Shown here: positions 1 through 8,701 of the stretch, in pieces
Layout: each line of letters opens with the position of its first letter
Numbering within the stretch: position 1 is the stretch's first letter
Assembly: GCF_022348185.1 (NCBI RefSeq)
Contig: NZ_JAKRFD010000007.1
Location: forward strand, 1-64,000
Reading direction: 5' to 3'
Length of the DNA: 64,000 bases
Source: Epibacterium sp. Ofav1-8
Lineage (GTDB): Bacteria; Pseudomonadota; Alphaproteobacteria; Rhodobacterales; Rhodobacteraceae
Notes under the pieces: model-generated
Databases searched by the model: none
What the model saw: the letters and a program-made list of their open reading frames with translations, nothing else
Told to the model about the DNA's origin: nothing
Translations under genes and position numbers: made by a program

Positions 1-197
1 AGGAAGACCCCAACTCGCCCATCGCCGGCATGCCGGTTCTGGAGTGCTGGAAGGCGAAACAGGTGTTTGTCTCCAAACGCGGTCAGGGCACGGGGTATTC
101 TGGCATCGAGAACCCGCTGTTCTTCAAAGAAAACACCCGCATGTTCTACGGCGACGCAAAACAGTCCCTCAGGACGCTCCTCAACCTCATCGACTGA
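1..197 (+). CDS. pntB: NAD(P) transhydrogenase subunit beta, C-terminal end
   Basis: The window opens inside this gene; the reading frame uses codons starting at base 3 and ends in TGA at 195-197. The visible ~64 residues match the C-terminus of PntB, the NADP(H)-binding domain III of the membrane proton-translocating transhydrogenase: '[10 protein letters not shown]', a '[10 protein letters not shown]' stretch, '[15 protein letters not shown]' and a terminal 'GDAK' segment are all hallmarks of that domain. The enzyme couples hydride transfer between NADH and NADP+ to the proton gradient. The rest of the gene and pntA would lie to the left. It is not obviously linked to the next gene, which starts 83 bp on. 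Confidence 0.9.
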   Translation, partial: EDPNSPIAGMPVLECWKAKQVFVSKRGQGTGYSGIENPLFFKENTRMFYGDAKQSLRTLLNLID

Positions 198-280
198 GCG
201 GCGGGGGTGCGGGGAATTCGATTGAAAGATGAGGGAGCGGGTCGAGGAGGCTTGCGGACCTCAAACGAAGGGAGAAGACT

Positions 281-1531
281 ATGAAGGATCTTCAGAGCAA
301 TACGAGAGTGGACGGCAGTCGGCTCTGGGACAGCCTGATGGAAATGGCGCAAGTTGGCCCCGGTCTGCGCGGCGGCAACAATCGCCAGACGCTGACGGAT
401 GCCGACAAGGACGGGCGCGATCTGTTCAAACGCTGGTGCGAAGAGGCTGGCATGACGGTTGGCGTTGACAGCATGGGCAATATGTTTGCCCGCCTTGAAG
501 GGGCGGAGCCGGATCTCGACCCGGTGATGATGGGCAGCCATCTGGATACGCAGCCCACCGGCGGCAAATATGACGGTGTGCTGGGCGTTCTCGCGGGGCT
601 GGAGGTGGTTCGGTCGATCCGCGATCAGGGCATCACGCCGCGTCGCCCGATTGTGGTGGTGAACTGGACCAATGAGGAAGGCACGCGGTTTGCACCGGCG
701 ATGCTGTCCTCGGGTGTGTTCGCCGGGGTGCATTCGCAGGACTGGGCCTATGCGCGCGAGGATGCAGAAGGCAAGACATTCGGCGAGGAACTGGCGCGGA
801 TTGGCTATGTCGGGGATGAGCCGGTCGGCACCCGCAAGATGCACGCGATGTTTGAGCTGCATATCGAACAGGGACCGATCCTTGAGGCAGAAGGTAAAGA
901 CATCGGCGTTGTGACCCATGGCCAAGGGCTGAACTGGTTGCAGGTGACGCTGACCGGGCAGGAGGCGCATACCGGCTCCACCCCGATGCCGATGCGGCGC
1001 AACGCCGGGCTTGGTGCGGCGAAAATCACCGATCTGGTGCATGAGATTGCCATGAGCCATCAGCCCGACGCCGTGGGGGCCGTGGGGCAGTGCGACTACT
1101 ATCCGAACAGCCGCAATATCGTGCCGGGCAAAGTTGTATTCACCATCGATTTCCGTTCGCCCAGTTTCGAGACTCAAGCCGATATGGAAGCGCGCCTGCG
1201 CGCAGGGGCGGCAAAGATCGCCGAAGATCTGGACCTGCAACTGGAGATCGAACAGGTCGGCCATTTTGATCCGGTCACCTTTGACGAGGGCTGTGTAAGC
1301 GCCGTGCGCAAGGCGGCAGAGAAGCTCGGCTATTCCCACCGCAACATCATCTCTGGTGCGGGGCATGACGCATGCTGGATCAACAAAGTCGCGCCGACCG
1401 CGATGGTGATGTGCCCCTGTGTTGATGGCCTCAGCCATAATGAGGACGAAGACATTAGCCGCGAATGGGCCACCGCTGGTACCGATGTGCTGCTGCATGC
1501 CGTCCTCGAGACCGCAGAAATCGTGGAGTAA
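281..1531 (+). CDS. Zn-dependent M20-family amidohydrolase (beta-ureidopropionase / N-carbamoyl amino acid hydrolase)
   Basis: The 416-residue protein belongs to the allantoate amidohydrolase / N-carbamoyl-L-amino acid hydrolase group of the M20 family. Metal and active-site motifs are visible in order: 'GSHLDTQPTGGKYDG' (His, Asp), 'NEEGTRF' (Glu pair), 'HIEQGP' (His) and 'GAGHDACW' (C-terminal His). Such enzymes cleave a carbamoyl group, giving CO2, ammonia and an amino acid. The next gene, 4 bp downstream, is a dihydropyrimidinase/hydantoinase, so the likely substrate is its ring-opened product (N-carbamoyl-beta-alanine or an N-carbamoyl amino acid). ATG 281 follows an AAGGGAGAAG ribosome-binding site. 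I cannot separate PydC from hydantoin-pathway HyuC by eye, and allantoate amidohydrolase is a less likely alternative. Confidence 0.85.
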   Translation: MKDLQSNTRVDGSRLWDSLMEMAQVGPGLRGGNNRQTLTDADKDGRDLFKRWCEEAGMTVGVDSMGNMFARLEGAEPDLDPVMMGSHLDTQPTGGKYDGVLGVLAGLEVVRSIRDQGITPRRPIVVVNWTNEEGTRFAPAMLSSGVFAGVHSQDWAYAREDAEGKTFGEELARIGYVGDEPVGTRKMHAMFELHIEQGPILEAEGKDIGVVTHGQGLNWLQVTLTGQEAHTGSTPMPMRRNAGLGAAKITDLVHEIAMSHQPDAVGAVGQCDYYPNSRNIVPGKVVFTIDFRSPSFETQADMEARLRAGAAKIAEDLDLQLEIEQVGHFDPVTFDEGCVSAVRKAAEKLGYSHRNIISGAGHDACWINKVAPTAMVMCPCVDGLSHNEDEDISREWATAGTDVLLHAVLETAEIVE

Positions 1532-1535
1532 GACA

Positions 1536-2996
1536 ATGAGCGCGAGAACTGTCATCAAGGGCGGCACCATCGTGACCGCCGACCGCAGCTATGACGCGGA
1601 TGTGGCCATTGAAGGCGGCAAGATCGTCGAGATTGGCCAGAACCTGAGCGGCGGCAAAGTGCTGGATGCTGAGGGGTGTTATGTGATGCCGGGCGGAATT
1701 GATCCGCATGTGCATCTGGAGATGCCCTTTATGGGCACCCATTCGGCGGATGATTTTGAATCCGGCACCCGCGCGGGACTTGCAGGTGGCACCACCATGG
1801 TGGTCGATTTCTGCCTGCCCAGCCCCGGTCAATCGATGCTGGAGGCGTTGGAGGCCTGGCACGCGAAATCCAAACGCGCCTGTGCGGATTATTCCTTCCA
1901 CATGGCGGTGACATGGTGGAGTGAGCAGATCTTTGACGAGATGCAGATGGTGGTCGACCATGGCATCAACTCCTTCAAACACTTCATGGCCTATAAGGGC
2001 GCGTTGATGGTGGAGGATGACGAGTTGTTCGACAGTTTCCGCCGCTGCGCGGCCATTGGGGCCTTGCCCATGGTGCACGCAGAAAACGGTGATGTTGTCG
2101 CGACCATGCAGCAGAAACTGCTGGCAGATGGCATCACCGGCCCCGAAGGCCACGGTATGTCGCGCCCGCCCGAGGTGGAGGGCGAGGCCACCAACCGCGC
2201 CATCATGATCGCCGATATGGCGGGGGTGCCGCTCTATGTGGTGCATACCTCTTGTGAGCAGGCGCACGAGGCGATCCGTCGGGCGCGTCAAAAGGGAATG
2301 CGGGTCTATGGCGAGCCGCTTATTCAGCATCTGGTGTTGGATGAAAGCGAGTACGGCAACCCAAGCTGGGACCACGCCGCACAGCGCGTGATGTCGCCGC
2401 CGTTCCGCGACAAGGCCAATCAGCAAAGCCTCTGGGCGGGATTGCAGGCCGGGTCCTTGCAGGTGGTGGCCACGGATCACTGCGCCTTCAGCATTGAGCA
2501 GAAACGCTACGGCATCGAGGATTTCACCAAGATCCCCAATGGCACCGGGGGACTAGAGGACCGGATGCCGGTGCTGTGGACCGAGGGTGTGAACACGGGC
2601 CGTCTGACCCCGAATGAGTTTGTGGCGGCGACATCGACCAATATTGCCAAGATCCTCAACATCTACCCGCAGAAAGGCGCGGTGCTGGAAGGCGCGGATG
2701 CGGATCTGGTGGTCTGGGACCCTGAAAAGACCAAGGTGATCTCGGCTGAAACGCAGCAATCTGTTGTGGAATACAACGTCTTTGAGGGGCGCGAGGTCAA
2801 AGGCCTGCCGCGCTACACCCTCAGCCGGGGCGAGATCGCGGTGGACAATGGCACCGTCTGCGCCACGGCAGGGCATGGCAAATTCGTCACGCGCGCGCCC
2901 TATCCAGAGGTCAATAAAGCGCTGTCGAAATGGAAAGAAGTGACCGCGCCCCGCAAGGTGGTGCGTGATCCGGAAAACATGCCGGCCTGCGTCTGA
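1536..2996 (+). CDS. Dihydropyrimidinase / D-hydantoinase
   Basis: This cytosolic cyclic amidohydrolase opens dihydropyrimidine or hydantoin rings. I place the start at ATG 1536, 4 bp after the previous stop, giving 486 residues, the normal family length. The binuclear-zinc signature is complete: 'GGIDPHVHLEMPF' near residue 60 (two His), the carbamylated lysine in 'FKHFMAYKG' near 150, 'MVHAENGD' and 'VVHTSCEQA' (His ligands), and 'VATDHCAF' (catalytic Asp). Tight coupling to the upstream amidohydrolase and the downstream NCS1 permease points to reductive pyrimidine catabolism or hydantoin use. The dihydropyrimidine dehydrogenase gene is not adjacent in this window. A hairpin with a T-rich tail follows immediately. 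Confidence 0.92.
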   Translation: MSARTVIKGGTIVTADRSYDADVAIEGGKIVEIGQNLSGGKVLDAEGCYVMPGGIDPHVHLEMPFMGTHSADDFESGTRAGLAGGTTMVVDFCLPSPGQSMLEALEAWHAKSKRACADYSFHMAVTWWSEQIFDEMQMVVDHGINSFKHFMAYKGALMVEDDELFDSFRRCAAIGALPMVHAENGDVVATMQQKLLADGITGPEGHGMSRPPEVEGEATNRAIMIADMAGVPLYVVHTSCEQAHEAIRRARQKGMRVYGEPLIQHLVLDESEYGNPSWDHAAQRVMSPPFRDKANQQSLWAGLQAGSLQVVATDHCAFSIEQKRYGIEDFTKIPNGTGGLEDRMPVLWTEGVNTGRLTPNEFVAATSTNIAKILNIYPQKGAVLEGADADLVVWDPEKTKVISAETQQSVVEYNVFEGREVKGLPRYTLSRGEIAVDNGTVCATAGHGKFVTRAPYPEVNKALSKWKEVTAPRKVVRDPENMPACV

Positions 2997-2998
2997 GA

Positions 2999-3032
2999 TT
3001 TTCCCCGGTCACTGGCCGGGGAATTTTCGTTT
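2999..3032 (+). terminator. Intrinsic terminator after the hydantoinase gene
   Basis: An inverted repeat TTCCCCGG (3001-3008) and CCGGGGAA (3016-3023), with a 7-nt loop, is followed by TTTTCGTTT. It starts 4 bp after the stop codon. The permease gene lies only 55 bp further on, so this may terminate only partly and set the permease level. Confidence 0.7.
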
Positions 3033-3086
3033 GCGCCCTTTGGAGGAAAGGGCCACAAATCCGAATAAAAGGGAGGAAATTAAGAA

Positions 3087-4577
3087 ATGACCGATATAAC
3101 AAGTGGGTATACCACGTCTCGGGACAGCGAACCGGGTCAACTGGATCTCGCGGGGCTGGATCCGGAACTCTACAACGAAGACCAACTGCCGACCACCGCA
3201 GCAGAGCGCACATGGAACTGGTTGTCCATTTCTGCACTTTGGGTGGGGATGGTGGTCTGTATCCCGACCTATCTGCTGGCGTCCTATCTGATCGGCGCAG
3301 GCATGAGCTGGGATCAGGCGGTGATGACCATTCTCGCCGCCAATGCGATCGTCCTGATCCCGATGGTTCTGGTGGGCCACGCAGGCACCAAATACGGCAT
3401 CCCGTTTCCGGTGCTCTTGCGTTCGTCCTTCGGCCCGGCTGGGGCCAAGATCCCGGCGGTCGCCCGTGGCATCGTGGCCTGTGGCTGGTTTGGTATCCAG
3501 ACATGGGTTGGCGGGTCTGCGATTTTTGTGATCGTCAACAAGCTCACCGGTGGGGCGCTTGCAGGGGAGGCGTTGCCGTTCCTTGGGATCAGCCTTGGTG
3601 AATTTGTCTGCTTCCTCGCCTTCTGGGGCCTGCATCTCTACTTTATCAAGAACGGCACGGAGTCGATCCGCTGGCTGGAGACCTACGCGGCCCCGTTCCT
3701 GCTGGCGATGGGCCTTGCATTGCTGGCATGGGCCTATTCTGCGGCGGGCGGTTTTGGCGAGATGCTCTCTACCCCCAGCGCCTTTGATCCGGGTCAGCCC
3801 AAAGAGGGGCAGTTCTGGGCCGTGTTCTGGCCAAGCCTGACGGGCATGATCGGCTATTGGGCCACGCTTGCGCTCAATATTCCGGATTTCACCCGCCATG
3901 CCCGCAGCCAAAAAGATCAGTTGGTGGGTCAGATGGTGGGTCTGCCGATCCCGATGGCGTTGTTTGCTTTTATCGCGTCGGCTGTGACCTCGGCCACTGT
4001 GGTGATTTTTGGCGAGGCGATCTGGGATCCGGTGCAGCTGTCGGAGCGCATGGGCGGCTCTGCGGTGATCATTGCGCTGTTTGCGCTGATCGTGGCGACG
4101 CTGACGACAAACCTTGCGGCCAATGTGGTGGCACCCGCGCATGGGTTTGCCAACCTCGCGCCGAGCAAGATCAACCTCAAGCGCGGCGGCTATATCACCG
4201 CAGCCATCGGGATCGCCATGTTCCCATGGATTCTAGTGAACCATATCGTCGGCTGGCTGATTGCCTATTCGGCCCTTCTGGGGCCGATCGCGGGTGTGAT
4301 GCTGGCGGATTACTACCTTCTGCGCAAAACCCGGCTTGAAGTGGCTGACCTTTTTAAGGCCAACGGCATCTATTCGGGCCAGAACGGCACCAACTGGGCC
4401 GGTATTCTGGCGCTGGTGATTGGTATTCTGCCGAACCTGCCGGGCTTTCTGGCGGGCGTTGGCCTGACCGATGGGACCTCTGCGTTCTTTGCGACCATCT
4501 ACACCTACGCGTGGTTTGTGGGGCTCTTTGTGGCGGGCGCGGCCTATCTGCTGCTGTCCAAGGTGATGAACAAGTAA
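3087..4577 (+). CDS. NCS1-family nucleobase:cation symporter
   Basis: This 496-residue inner-membrane protein has about 12 hydrophobic segments starting near residue 45. It is recognisable as the cytosine/uracil/allantoin/thiamine permease family (NCS1) from the 'GIPFPVLLRSSFGPAGAKIP' region after TM2 and the following 'GWFGIQTWVGG' in TM3. It imports a nucleobase-like ring compound with a cation. Its place after the hydantoinase and before DUF1330 suggests uracil, thymine, a dihydropyrimidine or a hydantoin as substrate. ATG 3087 follows GGGAGGAAATTAAGAA. The exact substrate cannot be read from the sequence. Confidence 0.9.
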   Translation: MTDITSGYTTSRDSEPGQLDLAGLDPELYNEDQLPTTAAERTWNWLSISALWVGMVVCIPTYLLASYLIGAGMSWDQAVMTILAANAIVLIPMVLVGHAGTKYGIPFPVLLRSSFGPAGAKIPAVARGIVACGWFGIQTWVGGSAIFVIVNKLTGGALAGEALPFLGISLGEFVCFLAFWGLHLYFIKNGTESIRWLETYAAPFLLAMGLALLAWAYSAAGGFGEMLSTPSAFDPGQPKEGQFWAVFWPSLTGMIGYWATLALNIPDFTRHARSQKDQLVGQMVGLPIPMALFAFIASAVTSATVVIFGEAIWDPVQLSERMGGSAVIIALFALIVATLTTNLAANVVAPAHGFANLAPSKINLKRGGYITAAIGIAMFPWILVNHIVGWLIAYSALLGPIAGVMLADYYLLRKTRLEVADLFKANGIYSGQNGTNWAGILALVIGILPNLPGFLAGVGLTDGTSAFFATIYTYAWFVGLFVAGAAYLLLSKVMNK

Positions 4578-4585
4578 ACTCTGTC

Positions 4586-4608
4586 GCTCCGGGGGGGGTC
4601 CCCGGAGC
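4586..4608 (+). terminator. G/C-rich hairpin between the permease and DUF1330 genes
   Basis: GCTCCGGGG (4586-4594) pairs perfectly with CCCCGGAGC (4600-4608) around a 5-nt loop. There is no T tract after it, so it could be a weak terminator or an mRNA-stabilising 3' end instead of a full stop. Confidence 0.5.
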
Positions 4609-4643
4609 GCCTCCCGTCTGAGGACATAACCAAGGAGAGTTCT

Positions 4644-4931
4644 ATGCCCAAAGCCTATTGGATCGCCCATGTCACCGTGACCAACCCAGACCCTTATGCG
4701 CTTTATGCTAAGGGGGCGACTGAGGCCTTTGCCAAACACGGTGCCCGCGTTTTGGCGCGTGGCGGTGCGGTCGAACATCTGGAGGGCGAAGGCCATCCGC
4801 GCAACGTGGTGATCGAGTTTGACTCCATGGAGGCCGCGCTCGCCTGTTATAATTCGCCAGAGTATCAAGAGGCCAAGGCCCATCGCGAGGGGGCCGGGAT
4901 CGCCAATATCATGATCCTTGAGGGCAGTTGA
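4644..4931 (+). CDS. DUF1330 family protein
   Basis: This 95-residue soluble protein has the usual DUF1330 length and pattern: an N-terminal 'KAYWIAHVTVTNPDPYALYAKG', a central 'VIEFDSMEAALACYNSPEYQEAK' and a short C-terminal strand 'ANIMILEG'. The family has a dimeric alpha/beta-barrel-like (ferredoxin-type) fold without an established reaction. Its placement as the last gene of the pyrimidine/hydantoin group suggests an accessory role there, which is inference. ATG 4644 follows an AAGGAGAG ribosome-binding site, and a strong terminator ends the unit. Confidence 0.85.
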   Translation: MPKAYWIAHVTVTNPDPYALYAKGATEAFAKHGARVLARGGAVEHLEGEGHPRNVVIEFDSMEAALACYNSPEYQEAKAHREGAGIANIMILEGS

Positions 4932-4973
4932 TCCTCCCTTCCGATCTCTGCACCCGGGGCCTCGCCCAGTGAT

Positions 4974-5000
4974 AAAGCGCTCGATCAAGAGCGCTTTTTT
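4974..5000 (+). terminator. Strong intrinsic terminator
   Basis: AAAGCGCTC (4974-4982) and GAGCGCTTT (4989-4997) form a perfect 9-bp stem with a 6-nt loop, ending in six T residues. It closes the pyrimidine/hydantoin operon 43 bp after the DUF1330 stop. Confidence 0.9.
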
Positions 5001-5227
5001 CATGGCGCGCTGCCAGTTGGCGATACGCAGGCCAAAGCCGGTGATGCTCTTTCGCGGACCGGGGCGCCATCGCTTGTGACGGTGGGCCGTTATGCAACTG
5101 CGTCCAATCGGTTACAAATATGATCTTGTTTTGAGGTCGCAGGCAGCAAATGATGCTCGATTAACGGCACGAGAAGGAATTCCTGCCATCAAGATCGGGT
5201 ACGAGTCTAAGAGGAGTCCCCAATGAG

Positions 5228-7732
5228 ATGGAGACGCTGACGGTGCTCCGGAGGCTTCACCCCCTCGTTCAGGCGTTGGGCAACCGAACCTATCTGCCCA
5301 CCTGGATCGCGCTTTTGGTCGTGGTCCTCTCCTTTGTGTTTGCCGAAAACCAAAACCGTATCATCCACGAACAGCGCATTCGTGCGGATGTGCAAAGCGA
5401 GGCCGGTCTGATCCGATCCCGGCTCGAAGGGTATCTGAACGCGGACATCCAGCTGGTCAAAGGGCTGGTGGCGGTGATCGCCTCGGAGCCTGACATCACG
5501 CAGGAACGCTTCAGTGCGCTGGCGGCGGAGACGATCGGGACCAAGTCAGAAATCCTCAATATCGCGGTCGCTCCGGACCTCGTGGTGACGATGGTGCATC
5601 CGCTGGAAGCGAACCGGGCGGTGATCGGGTTGGACTATAACCGCAACGCGGCGCAGCGTGCGGTGGCGTTGCAGGTGCGGGACAGCGGCGATGTTGTGCT
5701 GGCGGGGCCGGTGGACCTTGTCCAGGGCGGCACCGGCTTTATCGTGCGGTTCCCGATTTTCACCGGAGAGGGCGCAGACCGGCGCTTTTGGGGGCTGGTG
5801 TCTGCGGTGATCGACGCCAACATGCTTTATGCCGCGACGGGCGTGTCTGATCCCAACGGAAATCTGGACATCACCCTGCGCGGGCGGGACGGCACCGGAG
5901 AGGCTGGCGCCGTGTTTTTTGGCGACTTGGGCGACAAAGATACCCGCGCGCAGGATCCGGTCTCCATGACGATTGTCCTGCCAACCGGCGAATGGCGGTT
6001 GGATGCCGTGCCGCGTGGAGGCTGGCCAACGGCACCCGACAATCTCTGGACCCTGCGTCTGATCCTGGTGATCGCCGGCATCCTGATCCTGGTGCCGACG
6101 TTCCTGGCCTGTCGCCTGTCGGCGGTGCGGCGCGGCGCGATCAAGATCCTGCGCAAGCGTGAGCGTGAACTGGAACTGAAGCAGGCGGAACTCGAACAGC
6201 TCTCGGCGGTTGCCCAGAATGCCTCCGACAGCATCGTCCTGACCGATCCGCAGGCGCGGATCATCTGGGTGAACGACGCCTTCTGCAAGATGACCGGCTT
6301 TACCGTTGACGAGGCCATCGGCTGCACGCCGGGCGAATTGCTGAATGGGCCCGAGACCGACCCGGAGACAATCCGGGCCATTGCTGCGCATTTGCAAAAA
6401 GGCGAACGATATCGGACCGAGATCCTGAACTACACCAAGTCGGGCGAGACCATCTGGGTCGAGACACATCTGGTCCCCGTGCAGGACGATCAGGGCAACG
6501 TCAGCATGGTCATCGGCATCGAGCGCGATGTCACCCAGTCCAAGCGCCACGCGGCAGAGCTGGCGGATGCGAAACTGGCCGCCGAGCAGGCCGACCGGGC
6601 CAAGTCGGAGTTCCTCGCCAACATGAGCCACGAAATCCGCACGCCGATGAATGGGATCATCGGCATGGCGGACCTGCTGTCGGACTCGGAGCTGCCGGAA
6701 GAAGAAGAGCAATACGTCGAGATCATTCGAACTTCGTCCAGGGCCTTGTTGAAAATCATCAATGATATCCTCGATTTATCCCGGCTTGAGGAGGGCAAGC
6801 TCAAGCTTGCGGAGGTCGATTTCGATCTCGAAACCTGTATCGAGAATGCGGTGGATGTGCTGCGTCCTGCCGCGCAGGACAAGGGGTTGACCCTGAACAT
6901 CGACTATGCGCCGGACCTGCCGAAATCGGTGCGCACGGATGACGGGCGGCTGCGGCAGGTTCTGGTGAACCTGGTCGGAAACGCGGTCAAGTTCACGTCC
7001 TCGGGCCGGGTGGATGTGCGGGTGATGGCCGCGCCGGGCGATCCCTACCGGCTGACGATCGATGTCGAAGACACCGGCATCGGCCTGTCTGATCTGCAGC
7101 TGAAGAACATTTTCGAGAGATTTTCCCAGGCCGACGCGGCGACAACGCGCGCCTTTGGCGGTACGGGACTGGGGCTGACGATTTCGCGACATCTGGCCGA
7201 CCAGATGGGCGGCGATATTACCGTCCGGTCGCGACTGGGCCGGGGCAGTTGTTTTTCGTTGCACATTCAATGCGCCCCACCGGCTGGCGCTCTGGAACAG
7301 GCCGAGGTGGCGTTGATGCCGGATCTGGATCTGTTGCGCGGGCGCAAGGTGCTGCTGGCAGAAGACAATCGCACCAATCGCCTGTTGATCCGCAAATATC
7401 TGTCGGATCTGTCGATCGACCTGATCGAGGCGGAGAATGGACGCCAGGCGGTCGAGCTGTGCCAGCTCCATCAGCCCGACGTGGTTCTGATGGATATGTC
7501 GATGCCGGAAATGGACGGGATCACCGCTACACGGGCCATTCGGGGCCTCGCGATGGCTCAACCGCCGATCGTCGCGCTCACGGCCAACGCCTTTGCCAGC
7601 GACAAGGAAGCCTGTCTGGCTGCCGGTATGAATTGCTTCCTGTCGAAACCGATCAACAAGAAGCAGCTGTTGCAAAGCATGGCCGCCGTGATTGTCGAGC
7701 CTGGCGCCCTGAGCCACGTGGCATCTGCCTGA
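5228..7732 (+). CDS. Hybrid sensor histidine kinase (CHASE-PAS-HisKA-HATPase-REC)
   Basis: This 834-residue inner-membrane signalling protein has TM1 at about 22-39 and a periplasmic CHASE-type sensor domain at 45-230 that includes a conserved 'SRLEGYLNADIQLVKGLV' segment. TM2 is at about 273-297. A PAS domain follows at 325-435, then the HisKA helix with phospho-accepting His468 in 'SHEIRTPMNG', an ATPase domain (N box 'NLVGNAVKFT', G boxes 'DTGIGL' and 'GTGLGL'), and a receiver at about 705-820 with Asp756 in 'LMDMSMPEMDG'. There is no Hpt domain and no response-regulator gene next to it, so its output partner is unknown. ATG 5228 follows GAGGAG at 5211. A nearby ATG at 5223 runs straight into a stop and is not used. 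Confidence 0.92.
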   Translation: METLTVLRRLHPLVQALGNRTYLPTWIALLVVVLSFVFAENQNRIIHEQRIRADVQSEAGLIRSRLEGYLNADIQLVKGLVAVIASEPDITQERFSALAAETIGTKSEILNIAVAPDLVVTMVHPLEANRAVIGLDYNRNAAQRAVALQVRDSGDVVLAGPVDLVQGGTGFIVRFPIFTGEGADRRFWGLVSAVIDANMLYAATGVSDPNGNLDITLRGRDGTGEAGAVFFGDLGDKDTRAQDPVSMTIVLPTGEWRLDAVPRGGWPTAPDNLWTLRLILVIAGILILVPTFLACRLSAVRRGAIKILRKRERELELKQAELEQLSAVAQNASDSIVLTDPQARIIWVNDAFCKMTGFTVDEAIGCTPGELLNGPETDPETIRAIAAHLQKGERYRTEILNYTKSGETIWVETHLVPVQDDQGNVSMVIGIERDVTQSKRHAAELADAKLAAEQADRAKSEFLANMSHEIRTPMNGIIGMADLLSDSELPEEEEQYVEIIRTSSRALLKIINDILDLSRLEEGKLKLAEVDFDLETCIENAVDVLRPAAQDKGLTLNIDYAPDLPKSVRTDDGRLRQVLVNLVGNAVKFTSSGRVDVRVMAAPGDPYRLTIDVEDTGIGLSDLQLKNIFERFSQADAATTRAFGGTGLGLTISRHLADQMGGDITVRSRLGRGSCFSLHIQCAPPAGALEQAEVALMPDLDLLRGRKVLLAEDNRTNRLLIRKYLSDLSIDLIEAENGRQAVELCQLHQPDVVLMDMSMPEMDGITATRAIRGLAMAQPPIVALTANAFASDKEACLAAGMNCFLSKPINKKQLLQSMAAVIVEPGALSHVASA

Positions 7733-7805
7733 ACCATAGACATCTGCAGCTGCGCGGTGACATGCCGTCGCATCGGGATGCGATCCTGGGGGCTTCTGAA
7801 CCGAA

Positions 7806-7838
7806 TGCGGCACGGCGGGCAACTCCCGCCATGCCGCA
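7806..7838. terminator. Long hairpin between convergent genes
   Basis: TGCGGCACGGCGGG (7806-7819) pairs with CCCGCCATGCCGCA (7825-7838) with one mismatch and a 5-nt loop. It sits between the 3' ends of the kinase gene and hmuV, which face each other, so a bidirectional terminator is plausible. No T tract flanks it on either side. Confidence 0.55.
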
Positions 7839-7918
7839 CAGAACGCCGAAGGCCTGCGAGAGGGGCGGGCCGCGACCGTGTGCAGGATGCCCGATAGGGC
7901 GTCCGGGCGCGCCACAGA

Positions 7919-8701
7919 TCAGGCGCGCGCGGATTGCGGGAGAACAAAGACGCCCGCATCGGGTGGCACGATGCCGGTGCGCAACGGGCATCCGTAGACC
8001 TCTGACAGACGCGCATCGGTAAGAACCTCTGCGACTGGCCCGGCGCCGGCGGACCGCCCCTGCGACATGACATGGATGTGATCGGCATACATGGCCGTCA
8101 GGTTGAGATCATGCATGACGGCGACCACGCCGCCGCCTGCAGAGGCGAAGCCGCGGGCCAGCTCCATCACCGTCAGCTGATGCGCGATATCCAGGCTGGA
8201 GACCGGTTCATCCAGAAACAGCCAGCAGGGCGCCCCATCGCGCATGGGCCGCCAGACCTGCGCGAGCACCCGCGCCAGCTGCACCCGTTGTTGTTCGCCG
8301 CCGGACAGTTCCTGATAGAAACGCCCGGCATAGCCATCTAGATCCACCCGGCTCAGGGCGTCAAAGGGCACATCCTGTGCGTTTGCATCCGGGCCGGCGG
8401 ACAGGCCAAGCCGCACCACCTCCAGCACGGTGAACGGAAAGGCAAGGACGGTCGCCTGGGGCAGAACCCCGCGAATGCTGGCGATTTCCCACGGACGATA
8501 GTCCTCTATCCGGCGCCCGTTCAGGGTGATGTCGCCGGAATAGGGCAATTCGCCGACCATCGCCTTGAGCAGCGTGGACTTGCCCGATCCGTTCGGGCCG
8601 ACAATTGCCGAGAATGTGCCGGGGCGGGCATTGAAACAGACATCCTTCAGGATCTGTTTCTTGCCGATGGTGAGGTCGATGTGATCTGCGCGCAGGGTCA
8701 T
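7919..8701 (-). CDS. hmuV: Heme ABC transporter ATP-binding protein
   Basis: This 260-residue ABC ATPase energises heme import across the inner membrane. Walker A 'VGPNGSGKST', signature 'LSGGEQQRVQLAR', Walker B 'CWLFLDEPVSSLD' and the switch His in 'VMHDLNLTA' are all present. The frame stays open far upstream, but ATG 8701 gives the family length and overlaps the hmuU stop by 4 bp. It is the last gene of the leftward hmuSTUV operon. HmuV is preferred over siderophore or cobalamin ATPases because a hemin-degrading protein is encoded in the same operon. Confidence 0.92.
   Translation of the reverse strand: MTLRADHIDLTIGKKQILKDVCFNARPGTFSAIVGPNGSGKSTLLKAMVGELPYSGDITLNGRRIEDYRPWEIASIRGVLPQATVLAFPFTVLEVVRLGLSAGPDANAQDVPFDALSRVDLDGYAGRFYQELSGGEQQRVQLARVLAQVWRPMRDGAPCWLFLDEPVSSLDIAHQLTVMELARGFASAGGGVVAVMHDLNLTAMYADHIHVMSQGRSAGAGPVAEVLTDARLSEVYGCPLRTGIVPPDAGVFVLPQSARA

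Noticed and set aside
146-1570. Long open frame (474 codons) antisense to the amidohydrolase
   Set aside because: It runs opposite a clear enzyme gene, is rich in His/Arg/Gln with no recognisable motif, and reflects high-GC codon bias of the real gene.
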